64,000 nucleotides of DNA from Helichrysum umbraculigerum (GCA_949592205.1 CATIUR010000003.1:85151001-85215000); one strand, 5' to 3'. Numbered from the stretch's first letter, positions 44,621 through 56,369 are shown. Notes: generated by a model not told the origin, from the letters alone. Program-made: numbers and translations.

Positions 44621-46322
44621 CATATCCACGCTATCTTCTTGCAACCACAATCTATCCATTTTATCCAATTGGTTCAAACAAACCATACACCTACAACATA
44701 AGACAACTAAAGGGGTAAGCAAATAAGCTTAGTGAGTATACGGGCAATTAAATGAATAATCCACAAAACAATACTGAAACAACACTTAGCAAATATTAAC
44801 AAACATATTTGCTTAGGCAAATAATTACTGAGCAATTGTAGAGATTACTCTGAACACTATGCGGATCCGCGGCCAATCGAAACAAGCATGCTTAGCACCA
44901 TATCACATCGATATGCATACCAAGCTCCAGAAACAAGCACGCTTAATACCATATCACGTCGATATGCATACTAAGCTCCACAACTCTATGCTAACATAAG
45001 TTAGCGAGTCTGATCAACACTGGATCTCTACAAAAGCTCATTCCACATAATTTCACATAATCATTCAATAATCTGCAACAATCAACAACAATGATCAACA
45101 ACAAACCTCAACAAAGATACAAGCTCAAGATACATGCGTACGAAACAAGCGAAGGAAACAAGAGTAAGAAACAAGCATAGCCACTTGATTGAATGAACCT
45201 CTTGCTCGGAAGCAATCCGGAACATACAATCATTACCCATTTAACCCTCATATCACTCACCTTTGCTTTTTAGGCAATTATGAAACTTAACACATGCTTG
45301 TGAATGCCACGTCATTGATCACTTATTATATAACACACCAATATAACAACGTGTTTAACAACTAACAATCTTCATAATCAACTAATCATCATCATCAACC
45401 CATTACCCTCTTGGGTTGATCAAGTTTGACTTTTAATCAAACTAGACATGCTCTTACCTTTCATGATCATCTAACTCAATTATTTGATCACTTGCGTTAC
45501 TACTTTAATTATGATTATATCGTCATAATAACATCTTTTAAACTACAATTCAATGAATTATCACTAATTTCATAAAATTCATCATAATCCACTTTTGATT
45601 GTGAAGAACACACCTCATAATCATAACTCTTAAATTTAATTGAAACTAACACAACCTTATTTAGGTTGAATTAACAAGAATCATAATCATATCCACTTCA
45701 AATGTTTAAGTATTTGAATTCTCATCTTAATTTCAATCAACATATCATACTAGTGTTGTAATAACACTTTTAATTCAACCTTAAACTAGTTATTACTAGT
45801 TTACAATAATTTCATGAAGATCACTATAAGAACAACTTAGGGTTCTTCACTTCTAAGGTTAACAACTATCATTTGTGAATTCAACTAACACCAATTTAAC
45901 ATATATAAGCCCTAAATTCGGATTTAAAATCACTAATTTCTTAAACCCCCATGAAATCCATTTATAGGTTAGAATTAATCAAGAACACATAATCATACCT
46001 TGGTTTGGATAGTTATAGAAGCTTGAATTCGAGTTATCGAGTTTCAATTTCATGATTAATGGTTGTTTTTCTTCTTCCCTTTCCTTCTCTCGTTCTCTCC
46101 CGAACTCACTGGAAGTGTTTTTCAAATGGATATGTATGTGTACGTATGTATGTAACTAGATATATATAAGTGTTTTAATTTTATTCTCCGTAATTATTAT
46201 TGTCTGGAACTTTAAAATATATCACAGTTATTATTATTTTATACCACTTAAAATAATAATAACTTACAATAATATAACTTAAACAATTATTAAAATAATA
46301 TTTTAGATTTTGAGGTGTTACA
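44621..46322 (-). repeat. Old LTR 'G', start portion (minus strand)
   Basis: On the minus strand it starts TGTAACACCTCAAAATC at 46322, like F's TGTAACACCCCAAAAATC. It continues to CTCACTAAGCTTATTTGC and TTTGAACCAATTGG near 44660-44745, the counterpart of F's CTCACTAAGCGTTAGC and TTGAACCAATATGA. The LTR then continues across B at 42086 (or 4541). B's target duplication CATAT is at 44621. A roughly 50-base unit is duplicated in tandem at about 44880-44982 (AAACAAGCA.GCTTA.., CATATCAC.TCGATATGCAT). Confidence 0.75.
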
Positions 46323-46559
46323 TTTTGGGTGGTGATAAATCCACCACTCAATTTGATAAATCCACCACAAATATGTATTAACAAGTTATAAATCTACCAC
46401 AAATATGTATTAACAAGTTGTACTGTAAAATCTGTTCATGCAGCGTTGGGGTAGATTTAGGGTAATTTATCATTTTGAATGGTGAAAATATTAGTTTGAC
46501 TTGTTTTTTCTTTTTATCTCTTTAAGTTAATAACACCCTAAAATAAGTACCTAACCCTT
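46323..46559. other. Intergenic sequence with short tandem repeats
   Basis: Two copies of a unit of about 33 bases containing CCACAAATATGTATTAACAAG lie at 46363-46424, with related TGATAAATCCACCAC copies just before. No gene is seen. Confidence 0.6.
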
Positions 46560-46683
46560 TTGTCACTCTGATACTCACTCAGTCACTCGTTCTTCTGCTT
46601 GATCAAACATCAAACCTACAAAATCCGATTTTATATATCTACTAGACTACAAATTCTGGAACTATCAGTTTAATCAATCAGAT
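46560..46683 (+). other. Possible noncoding first exon of the FDM-like gene
   Basis: A CT-rich stretch ends at a strong donor (CAGAT|GTAAGT, GT at 46684). It resembles a 5' untranslated exon followed by a roughly 1-kb intron. There is no transcript evidence. Confidence 0.35.
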
Positions 46684-47120
46684 GTAAGTATGCATTCTCT
46701 CCTTTTTCTGTTTTTTTTCTTTTCTTTTTTGCACACATATTGTTTGCAAAGAAGCGATTACTTATTCAATATTCAATATACGTAATCGAGAGTGTACGTA
46801 TGTACTTATCATTTGATTGATTTATGTTTACTTTCTGTAAGTCATGTTAATATCGTGATAATTTAAAGATGAGACCTTGATTATATATGCTTTATGGCTG
46901 CTGCAAAATGTAGTATATTGTTACCATTCTATCATAAGATTAACATATAATTAAAGAGGTTACTTTTTCCGTTTGTGTAATTGGTAAAGCACAATCAGGC
47001 TTACGCCTAGGGTTCACTGATGTAGAACAAACTTGTGGTTTGGCTTACAAACATTTTGTTAGCATGATTACAGTGGTTATAAGGTATATGAAGGTTGTAA
47101 ACGTCGCTAGTTGGGGACTA

Positions 47121-47167
<47 letters not shown>

Positions 47168-47690
47168 CTTGCAGAGACAAATAGGATTATATTTTGTTAA
47201 TTTTTTTTAAAAATAAATTTAAATAATAATTTTTAAAATTATGTGTAACTATACAAGAGAACCATAAACATAAAGATAAACAAACATGAACTTTAACATA
47301 ATTGTCTAGAAACGTAAATTCCACTTTGATTTTGACCGAATTAATCCGACTAATCCCTGACTATGACCAGTTTTGACCCGTTGACTGATGTTGACTAGCG
47401 CCGACTTTTTAGCCCGATTTAGGCCTAGTTGAGTCGGACTAGTCCCAAAACACGACTAGACTGCCGACTTTTACAACACTTGGTATATGCATACTGATTT
47501 AATATCTTTTCCTTGTAATGCAACATTTTAATTTGAATTTAGTTGATCACTAATGCTAGTAGTAAATTGATATAGTATGTCTGACAATACTAACTTTTGA
47601 ACGGTTAACTTAGCAGGCTTGCTTGTTAAATAGAAATGGAGGATAATATGGTGCAAAGTTTTAGAGAAAAGGGGGAAGCAAGTGGTTATA
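46684..47690. other. Presumed intronic region upstream of the FDM-like coding exons
   Basis: No frame with zf-XS or XS domain features is seen here, although intact FDM genes would carry them before the coiled coil. It contains the poly-G run at 47124-47165. Confidence 0.4.
47124..47165 (+). repeat. Homopolymer of 42 G
   Basis: An uninterrupted G run from 47124 to 47165. Such a run is rare in AT-rich plant DNA. The length may be inexact because sequencing handles it poorly. Confidence 0.9.
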
Positions 47691-47719
47691 ACGACATAAT
47701 TTAGACCATTCATGATATA

Positions 47720-50143
47720 ACGACGGAAAAGGTCCTAAAGCAACAAAGCTTATGAAAAATTTAACTAATGTGCTACATGTCAAGAAGAGGAACCTGGATG
47801 CTATGGAGAGAAAATACACGGAAACAAGAAACACTATTGGCAAATTTATTGCTGAAAATGATAAGCTTCATCAGTCTTACTATGAAGGTTTGCACTGTTT
47901 GTTAGTACTAATTATAGTAAGAATTCCTGTCAATACTGTAACTACTTTGGTTCTCTAATATAGCTTGTTCTTTGGTCTTACGGGTTACACTTGTACTAAT
48001 CAGAGATGAAGGAAATGCAAAAATAGCATTCGAGAACATTTCCAGTGGATCTTTAATGACTATGAAATATCAAACGTGGACCTTGGAAAGCAACAGAGAG
48101 AACTTGAACTTCGGAGCAGTGAATTGCAGAAGCATGAGGTTTCAATTGAAGACTACAGGAAAAACATTGCCAAAGAGATTGAAGAGGTGTGACATACTTG
48201 ATAGCAATGATAAATTTACGTGGTTCTTATTGATATTTGAGTTCCTAGTTGATCTTCTCCCTAGTTATATAATAGTTATATAATATAGGTATTTGTGTCT
48301 TTGTGAGACTGCTTATGGAGTGTTTAGATTAAACTCTCATTTTTGGAATCTTCAGATTAACTTTGTAAATTATCTATTAAACATAAATCTTTTTTTCATC
48401 ATTTCATCTACCAGGATGCTGAGGATAACGACTCACTCCATCAACAAAGGACATCTAATAAAAGAAAAATGAAACTTGTTGATGATCATAAGGTGATATT
48501 TTACTTCTAATATGTGATGATCATAATGTTGAACATTGATTGCAATTTCTTATTTTCGGGTTGTGCGTGTGTGATTATTTGTTGCTTTCAGATGGAAATG
48601 GAGATACTCCACGAGAAGATATTTTCTCTTGAGAAACAACTAAATGCAAAACAGCCTTTAGAGGTAGATTTAACACACGGGAAGGGGTCATTAAATGTTT
48701 CAGAGCGCACAAGAGATGTAGAGATTCATCAAACGATAGAGGACTTACATCACAAATTAAAGGAAGCAGAAGAGGAGCTCGAGGATTTGGAAAGCTTAAG
48801 TCGTCTTGAGAAGGAACAATTAAGTAACTATCAGTTGCAGGAGGCTCGTAAAGTATTAATTGAGGTTTGTGTTTTTGGTTTTGAGTTATACCCTTTTAGC
48901 TAATTTGTTTTGTGTCAATAACTTTTTGTGCGTAGTCTGAGGGACATCTGCGAGTGTGAGGTAGTTTTTGTGCTAATCATTAAAAGTCATAATCTGTTGG
49001 TTAATCATAATAGTCAAATGTAGCATAGGTCATTTGCCAATTTAAATTAGTATAATACTACTATAGTCAATATAACAAATATATTCCCCTTCTTGTCTAC
49101 TAAATAAAGATCCAAGAAACTTTTTACCATCAGGGCATATGCAATCTGAAAAGGCAATGTCTCTTTAAGGTACTTTCATCAACTTTGATTCAAATAATTG
49201 TCAAATTAGATAACTGACGTATTTCAGTTTAACAAACGGGCTAACAATAAGGTTGTCTATTTGATTGTAAACTTTTGTTTGTTGATATGCCACTGCAATA
49301 TCAACTCTATTTTGTTTTCATTTTTTTTATATATATAATTGTACTGGTTAAGTGGTTATGAGATTACTTGCTTTGCATTTGTCTACTTTTGCTCAAAAGT
49401 TATATTCTGTGAAATGTAACTATATTGTATTTTCTACGTAGGGGTTAAACGAACTTCCAAAAGTTGAGGATGTTGGTTTGAAGTGGATGTGCAATGAGAA
49501 AGAAGCAAAAGATTTAGCTTCAGAACTATGTTCAGTGTGGCAAAAGTGCCTTCAAGATCCCAATTGGAATCCATTTAAAGTAATCACCATCAATAGAATG
49601 CCATTGTGCATTTCTCATACATTAGTACAAATTTGATCATTATATATTACATCCGTTTGTATTTTGAGCTTCTGTTTCCTACACCTAGAAAACAGTCTAT
49701 ATTTGACCTCTGCCTAAAAGTGTAAAATATTCATTGGCCATCATCCATCAATTTTTGACAGTTTCAGTTTGTCAATTATGACTGATGGATCAGATTGTAA
49801 CGGTACTCAACATAGGTTAGATGGTTAAACAAATAGGATTTCTGGATCTAATGCTTAGGTTCTTTTGTTTTTCTTTTGAACTGAAAAAGGTTTAACATTA
49901 TTGGTGCAGGAAGGTGCAGTTGAAGATGATGAAAAAGTTGAAAACCTAAAGAGATGTTTGGGTGACAAAGTGTACAAAGTTGTGATGGCTGCTTGGGCAG
50001 AGATTAACGACGACAATTCTAGTGGAAGATACGTTATGATGGAGCTGTGGAACTTCGCCAAATCCAGAAAAGCTACACTGGAGGAGGGAGCTTCTTGCCT
50101 TAATAAATTGTGGGATTCTCGAAAACGCAGGATAATCACTTAG
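47720..50143 (+). pseudogene. IDN2/FDM-like gene fragment (coiled coil plus XH domain), 5' truncated and frameshifted
   Basis: Six exons can be traced: about 47720-47887, 48004-48186, 48415-48492, 48592-48864, 49442-49579 and 49910-50143 (TAG). All inner borders are GT/AG. The first four encode coiled coil (DAMERKYTETRNTIGKFI, LHHKLKEAEEELEDLE). The last two encode the XH domain (GLNELPKVEDVGLKWM, LCSVWQKCLQDPNWNPFK, SGRYVMMELWNF, KATLEEGASCLNKLW). In this family XH and coiled coil mediate IDN2-FDM complex formation in RNA-directed DNA methylation. The zf-XS and XS domains are absent. Exon 2 is 183 bases although its phases require one fewer, and it reads TAG soon after KEMQK; removing one base restores a family-like helix. 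It could be a decayed copy, or a short gene with a sequence error. Confidence 0.78.
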
Positions 50144-50400
50144 AAGACTTTATGAACTTGGATGATGGGCTATAAACATGGAGTTAATGCATATATGTGT
50201 TTGTTTTGGATCGAACCTGATGCTGTATTAAGTTGAACGTCTTGGCCTGCAGTTTTTGTAGGAGCAACACACTTCTTAGTATCATGCACTATAGATAGTG
50301 GTATTTGCGTCTTAACGTTGTCATGGTATATGTGGTTATTATATGATCAGGTCTCTGTATATTTATGTAATAAAAAATATAGGCTCAGTAACACACAACC
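50144..50400 (+). other. Likely 3' untranslated region of the FDM-like gene
   Basis: AT-rich sequence after the stop with AATAAAAAATATAGG at about 50370 as a possible polyadenylation signal. Confidence 0.4.
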
Positions 50401-50784
50401 CACCTACTTCCTTATTTGCACAGATTTTTTTTATTTTTTTTTCAGTTTAATTTTGTTATCTTTTATAAACCACTAAAACAACTGACCACAAAGATGCTCA
50501 ATAATGCTTATAACTCTAGTCGGGGCTGGAAAGACAGATAAATAGAAGACAGGGAGGCTTCAAAGCAGTGTCTTGGTTAGAGTATGACGACCACCGATAA
50601 ATATTATCTTTGCCTTCCAAGAAGAGAGCTTTTTGTAGAAGAAATCAATGACATCAAAGTATCAAACCACCCATTGATATTTGATCTTAACCAAAAATTT
50701 ACCAACCGGAAGGCCTAAATATTTGAAAGGAAGACTATCATGACCACACTGAATTTAGTTCGCCAGGGAAACAACTTCATCATA
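50401..50784. other. Spacer
   Basis: No gene or repeat recognised apart from a T-rich run at about 50424-50441. The right part may be the decayed end of the LINE. Confidence 0.4.
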
Positions 50785-51750
50785 TTGCACCTTTACAATG
50801 TACATATTACTCTTGGATTGATACAAACTCCCAAAGCATCTTGAGAACCCTTGAGCAATGAAATGAAGAAATTTGCATTTAAGGAAGACCATTCTCCAAA
50901 TAAATGAAGGAGGGACAAATTAGAGCTGTCACCATTAAAACAAACACTTTTGAATAAATTCTTTGGACATGCTTCCAAGACTAATGGGTCTCCTTGTCTT
51001 AAACCTCGCTCCATTGAAAACTCCTTAGTAGGCTATCCATTGATTAGGATCGAGATAAATACTGAGGATAAGCACCCTTAAACCCATATACACCATTTCT
51101 CTCTGAACCCATTTGTTGCATAATATCAAACAAGAACTCCAGGTTAACACAATTAAACTCTTTCTGAAAATCTACTTTAAAGAGAAGTGGCTTGATAGTT
51201 TCCTTTATTGTGTGGCTAATAATCTCATTTACAATAAGAGTCGCATCTAAAATTTGTAAAGGCTGTTTGGTTCGGACCAATAACTTTATGAATTACCTTT
51301 GGAAGCTGGGTTGCCCATAGTTTAGAAAGAACTTTGTTGATGCAACCAATGAGACTGAATTATCTCAATTAGATCACATTTCTTAGGAACCAAAGTGATG
51401 AAGAAGGATTACATCCTTTAGAAAAGCATCCAGTAGCTTCAAAGTATTTGAGACAATTAAGAAAAGAAAAATGTACACAAATGTTCAGTCAACCACACAA
51501 TTATCAACATATGGTCATTGTCAATCGAAATTTAAAGAATTAGACACCAATCCTGCTGGAATCACAAGCAAGACCAACGACGACATTAAACATCAATAGA
51601 TAAGCGACACATGGCAATCATATTCCTCCGATCAAAAGGTAATCGCGAAATCCTCGTTGGCCACTAAAAAAGAACACGTGTACGTAGATCCCTCTTGTCA
51701 TTTTAAATATGTTTGATACATATATGTGTATGCATATGTATATTCTTCTT

Positions 51751-52092
51751 TGTTGCTGCAATAATTTCTTTAAGTAGTGAAAATAGGGAACGGGCTTATC
51801 AGCTTATGATGAGTATGGGTCATTTGGAAATGACTTGAGTTCAGATTGTGAAAATGTATATGCGTGAAAATATGAAACAAATTCTGTCATCAAAAGTTAA
51901 TCTTGAAAACATTCGCAGACGTTAAGACTAGTTATGTTTTCAAGATAAACATTTGATTGCAGAATTTGTTTCCTATTTGCACTATCATATACATTTTCTG
52001 AACAAGAACTCAAGTCATTTTATCCACACTCATCATAGCCCCTTTCCTATTATCATCGCTTTAAAAAATTATAATAGCAACAACTATTACAA
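51751..52092. repeat. Long imperfect inverted repeat (hairpin)
   Basis: Arm 1 at 51751-51910 pairs with arm 2 at 51936-52092 around a 25-base loop. Matching blocks include CTTGAAAAC/GTTTTCAAG next to the loop, GAAACAAATTCTG/CAGAATTTGTTTC, AATGACTTGAGTTC/GAACTCAAGTCATT and TGTTGCTG/TAGCAACA at the base. Identity is about 75-80% by eye. It could be a foldback or MITE-type element, or an inverted duplication able to make small RNA. Confidence 0.75.
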
Positions 52093-52207
52093 GCTTGTGA
52101 AAAAGAGGGCTTCAGAATTTTAGTCTTGTGTGATTAGTTCTTTGAAGCAAGCTTGTGAAAAAGAGGGCTTCAGAACTTTAGTCTTGTGTGATTAGGTTCT
52201 TCGAAGC
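52091..52207. repeat. Tandem duplication, 58-base unit
   Basis: AAGCTTGTGAAAAAGAGGGC and the following bases occur at 52091 and again at 52149, ending TTCTTTGAAGC and TTCTTCGAAGC, with two or three differences. It abuts the hairpin. Confidence 0.85.
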
Positions 52208-52900
52208 GGGCAGCAAAAGAGTAAATGCCACGAATATAATAGTATCCAGATCACAGTTCCACGAGCCATTCTATGATAGGCTGTGAATGCTGTATTTTGC
52301 CAATTTCTTTTCGATAGAAGCATGCATGAAAATCACGATAATTTTCATCTCCATCAACCCCCATTTCACTCGACTTCTCTGCTTGAGGATGCAATTTGAT
52401 TGATTTGGTGCAACTCAAATAAGGCCGCATCTCAGAGCATCACTATCAGAAGGCTGGATCACACCACTCTCTGCTTCGTAATCCCAGCTAGCAATTTTTG
52501 CAATTAAATTTCATCTCAAACGTTTTCAGACCATGCCGTTTTCTCAGTGCCGTTTTAAGGTTGTTAGATTATTCTTGTTACATCTGTTGTTCCAAAAAAC
52601 TGGATCGAGTTCCAGTTGAACTCAACAACTTCATCAACATCCGAAAGCTCAATCCAACATTTTAAGACATTAAGGCCTTGGTCCAAAGTCAGGTCTCCCC
52701 ACCTTAAGCAAAAAGAGACGATGATCAGAAATCACTCTTGGAAGAGCAACAACTGATGCATCCAGCTAGTAATCAAAGAAGTTAAGGGCGACAATAAATC
52801 GATCAATTATCTAAAAATATGGTTGTTTTAAAATGAGGCCCCAAATGTAATCATTTGTTCTCAAGAATGACTACTAGTCTATAACAACATCAAAAGTTCA

Positions 52901-52979
52901 AAAGCATATTGACAATGTTTGTGTTATGTCCTTGTAAGGTTTTCAATAAGGAGATTTATTCCCTCATTATAATTAGTTA
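52901..52979. other. Short spacer before the Helitron-like end
   Basis: No feature recognised. The base at 52979 is A, so on the minus strand T follows the CTAG end, as expected for Helitron insertion between A and T. Confidence 0.4.
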
Positions 52980-53011
52980 CTAGTTTATTGACCCGTGTAT
53001 ACACGGGTTTG
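52980..53011 (-). mobile_element. Helitron-like 3' terminus 1
   Basis: On the minus strand the perfect 18-base palindrome ACCCGTGTATACACGGGT (52991-53008) is followed by CAATAAACTAG and then T. A 3' hairpin a few bases before CTAG, inserted before T, is the Helitron signature. The element would extend rightward. Its 5' end was not located. Confidence 0.6.
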
Positions 53012-53016
53012 AAGAA

Positions 53017-53040
53017 AATAATAATAATAATAATAATAAT

Positions 53041-53091
<51 letters not shown>

Positions 53092-53103
53092 AATAATAAT
53101 AAT
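53017..53103. repeat. AAT/AAC compound microsatellite
   Basis: AAT repeats, then about 17 AAC repeats, then AAT repeats. It creates an artefactual poly-Leu frame on the minus strand. Confidence 0.95.
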
Positions 53104-53723
53104 GTAGATATAGGTTTTACGTATTGCAAAAATGAAGATAAAAAAAGTTTCAATTTATTTATCAAAACATCGTGTATTGACTATGATGATTATGTAAGAC
53201 CATACTCATATAGAGTTATAAGAGGGGTAATGAATGAATGTTGTGGATCAGTTATCTACCCTCACCCCATGGAAGCTACCAATTTTATTAACATGGTATA
53301 ATAAAATCATATGGTGTATTGGTGTGAAGTAATGTCGTCAACATTTCTAAGTTATATATGATGCTGAGGTAGTAGCTTTAAATAGCCATAAAGCACAACA
53401 ATATAATAGGTCATGGCCTTAAGCCAATGTATAAAAAACTTGTTTTACAAATACGGACAAAAAATGTTTATTTAGAAAACCACTCTATGTTTACAAATAC
53501 ACCACTCTAGTTAATTAATCATTACGAGGTTATTACAGCTCCAGTTGAAATGAGTACACAAGATACCTCGAGTCTTTCGTCGTTATTACCTGCACAAAAC
53601 ATAAAATCATAGGTCAAGCTAATAGACCGAAGATCGAAATGTTAACAAAAATGTGTTCTATATCATCAAGAATGATATTCATAAGTTCACAAACTTTGGT
53701 TTTGCTTCAACATACGAGTGTAC
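53104..53723. other. Presumed Helitron interior and 3' flank of the AGAMOUS-like exon
   Basis: No frame supported. If the MADS exon was captured with its surroundings, part of this stretch is its 3' untranslated region on the minus strand. Confidence 0.35.
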
Positions 53724-53900
53724 TTACACCAACTGGAGAGGCATTTGGTCTTGGCAAGAGTAATCGTTATTGGGTTGTATTTCATTCGTTTGAAGATAGT
53801 TTCGGCTATCAAAGGTCTGGTGTGGTGGCACGAGCTCGTAATCAGAACTTCCAGGCATCAAGCTCATGTGCTGCTGCTGAGCTCTTTCATTCTCAGCTAT
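53724..53900 (-). pseudogene. Last exon of an AGAMOUS-like MADS-box gene
   Basis: The minus strand reads 58 codons plus TAA, opening after an acceptor (ATATTTAG|ATAGCTGAG). The protein part is IAENERAQQQHMSLMPGSSD, then DSRNYLQTNEIQPNNDYSCQ, ending LQLV. This matches the C-terminal end of C-class floral MADS proteins (NERAQQ, LMPG, DSRNY, ending LQLV). The MADS and K-box exons were not found within 53.9-57.6 kb. It lies right of a Helitron-like 3' end, so it may be a captured fragment. A real gene with very long introns extending under element C is the alternative. The plus-strand frames covering it are shadows. Confidence 0.75.
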
Positions 53901-55699
53901 CTAAATATTCGTTCAAAAATTAAATCAATGAACTCAGATGGTTAGTTCGTGTTAGATATGGATACAACTATAGCTTTGCTCGAAGAAATTGGTTGTTGAA
54001 ATGCAACTCAAGTTACTGCACATATAAAATTTCAGTCGGACAATAATTCAAACTTAGTAAGTTTGTGTAACACTTACATGAGTATACGTAAGCGAAAATA
54101 AGCTACATTACTGGACATAAATGACAAGACGAACAATAACCAGAAAATTAAAAATGGCATTACACGAGTATACACAAGATAATGAGCCCAAACCTTAAAC
54201 CCCTGAAAGACAGAAAATAGTGCAAACAACACATAAATAACAAATTTTTCTCTGATGCAGAGTTTTCCCAAGTTCTTCTTGAACACATAAATAGTGCAAC
54301 TCAACAGTTCCTTGTTGAACACATCCACCAATTTTTGTGTTCAAGAAACCAATACTTACAAGTAAAAAAAATAGGACTTTATTCAAAAAATTTATTCCTA
54401 CAACATGCTAAAAATAAATTGATGGCAAGAAAATGACATTACAACTGCACAATTAATGAATATTCAAGTAGATCTGATTTACTCCAATAGAATGCATATA
54501 TGGAAGCAATCCCTATTAACTTTTAGGATTAAAAATGATAATGGTTTTTAATTTGAGCCTTAAAAAGCATTAAACTCAAATTAAAAACAATATGCTTATC
54601 TGACTCTAATAACTTGAAACTGCTTCAATAGGTGGTACCGTTCCAGTGGTTGGAGCCTGTTTAGCAATATAACCAATTAACCATAGCATGATTCAACTCT
54701 AACTAAGATCTATTATAATGGGGTCAATGAAACAGCTGGATGATCCAACATCATGGCCCTACTACACAAATCAGCTTACAATAACGAATAGTTTGAGATA
54801 CCTATTAGCTTCATACCAGTTGTGATCCTACACAATTTAAAGAAACCTTGCTTAGAAAAATTCGGAATAGAGATTACATCTACAAAGAGCTTACTAAGCT
54901 AATAAACAGGGGCAACAAAGTAATAAAAGTTATGCGCTCACAATAAACATGGGTTAACCTAAATGTATAAATAACTTGGCCAGGCATTCTTGAACTTCTA
55001 TAGATGTTTCAGCTTGGTCATCGATAATAGATCAAAGGGTATAACATATCAATCCTCAACTTGAAAGGGGAACACCTCAAGTGTAATTTAACAGTTATTA
55101 AATGACCTTGAGCTGAATATCTGTCATCATATAAATTTGAGAAACCTAAACATAACAATCATATTTGAAAACTAATGCGATCAACAACAATATACTTGCA
55201 CAAGGAATAACGAAGATCAACACAATACGTCATATTTAACCATGTTAATGTAATTGGATACCACTTTAATTGTCTGATCATTTCACCGAACATTTGGTGG
55301 GCATACTAAATTTAAATTGATGAAACCAACCTACACATTGATAAATAACCAATCAAACCCAAACATAAGTCACGGAACTAATCGGATGAAGAAAAACAGA
55401 ATAATAATAATTAGAGAAAACAAAGTATATAAAAGTACTATTTGAATCACCTATATGAACTTGATCGGATGAAGCTCATAAACCCCCCGATTTAGGCCAT
55501 AATCCAAACTCACAAAATCCACATAACAAATGAAATCAAGAAAGCATTAAACCACAAAAACCTGATGGTGAAAAATTTAGAAATTGATCGGAGCAATTTA
55601 AAACCCACGATCAAACATAAAGAGAAAATTTGTTACCCAAAGTAGAGATATTTGATGACGAAAATAAAAATAAAGATAAATTGGTTACCTATACTCGAT
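53901..55699. other. Noncoding stretch between AGAMOUS-like exon and 5' UTR-like block
   Basis: AT-rich. I searched by eye for K-box and MADS exons on the minus strand and saw none. Confidence 0.4.
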
Positions 55700-56023
55700 G
55701 AAAGCTCACAGAAGATGAAATAAAGATGAATTGATATACCTAAACTCGTGATGAAGCTCAAAGAAGATACCCAGAGAATGATGGTGTGAAGAAGATGACG
55801 AGAGGAATATTATTAGTAGATGAATGGAAACATCAGATGATGAGTTAGAATAGATGTGATGAATTTGAATTCTTGTTTGTAGAGGCAACCAGTGGAAAGG
55901 GAAGCATATGCGCGTGCAAATTAATTTTATCATTTTCAAGAATTTGGGAGGGGGCCTATTAAAGCTACCCCTCCCCACCCCTTTTTTCTCCCTTTTTCCA
56001 TTTCTACCCCCTGGCCCACTCAT
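55700..56023 (-). other. 5' UTR-like, CT-rich block on the minus strand
   Basis: The minus strand is CT-rich with two similar donor-like ends (AGTTTAG|GTATATC near 55740 and GAGTATAG|GTAACC near 55690). It looks like a transcribed leader of some gene, possibly captured. The 105-codon frame here is Ser/His/Leu-rich low complexity and not supported. Confidence 0.35.
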
Positions 56024-56369
56024 ATTTTATTTTATTTTTCATTTTATAAATGTTTATAAAAATATTTTTTTATAAAAGAATGTGTTTTTTAATAAATCTG
56101 AGATTGATTCTGTACTGAACTGCGAGCCAGGAGGTGACCAGGGGGTATGAGCAAATTTTTTAGGGTGGCTTTAGAATCCCCCATTTGGGAGGCCCAAAGC
56201 TGTATGGGAAATAACAATTAACCAGAAAAATTAAAATTACCAATTTAAAGAAATTCAAAAAAACTACAAAATTTCTTTCATCTCATGAAGCCACGTCATC
56301 AAAACTATAGCTTAAGATTGGGCCAAGTCAGCAGCATGACATCAGCCTAAACTGCCTTTTAATATATAG
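56024..56369. other. Spacer left of the second Helitron-like end
   Basis: No gene or repeat recognised. Confidence 0.4.

Larger units (their letters stand above)
50785..52900 (-). pseudogene. Decayed L1-type LINE (endonuclease end and reverse transcriptase)
   Basis: On the minus strand the piece near 52900-52680 reads like the end of an L1 endonuclease (DRFIVALNFF, LPRVISDHR). After a roughly 1.2-kb gap the RT part runs 51420-50785: GCINKVLSKLWATQLPKVIH, QILDATLIVNEIISHT, LLFKVDFQKEFNCVN and MERGLRQGDPL. These match the usual order of L1 RT motifs. Several stops and frame changes are present, and the catalytic box after GLRQGDP is not visible. The gap contains the hairpin at 51751-52092, which may be a later insertion. 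Confidence 0.75.

Noticed and set aside
52980..53165. Poly-leucine frame on the minus strand
   Set aside because: Produced by the AAT/AAC microsatellite.
55706..56023. 105-codon minus-strand frame as a coding first exon
   Set aside because: Its Ser/His/Leu-rich composition comes from a CT-rich leader; donor-like sites downstream suggest untranslated sequence.
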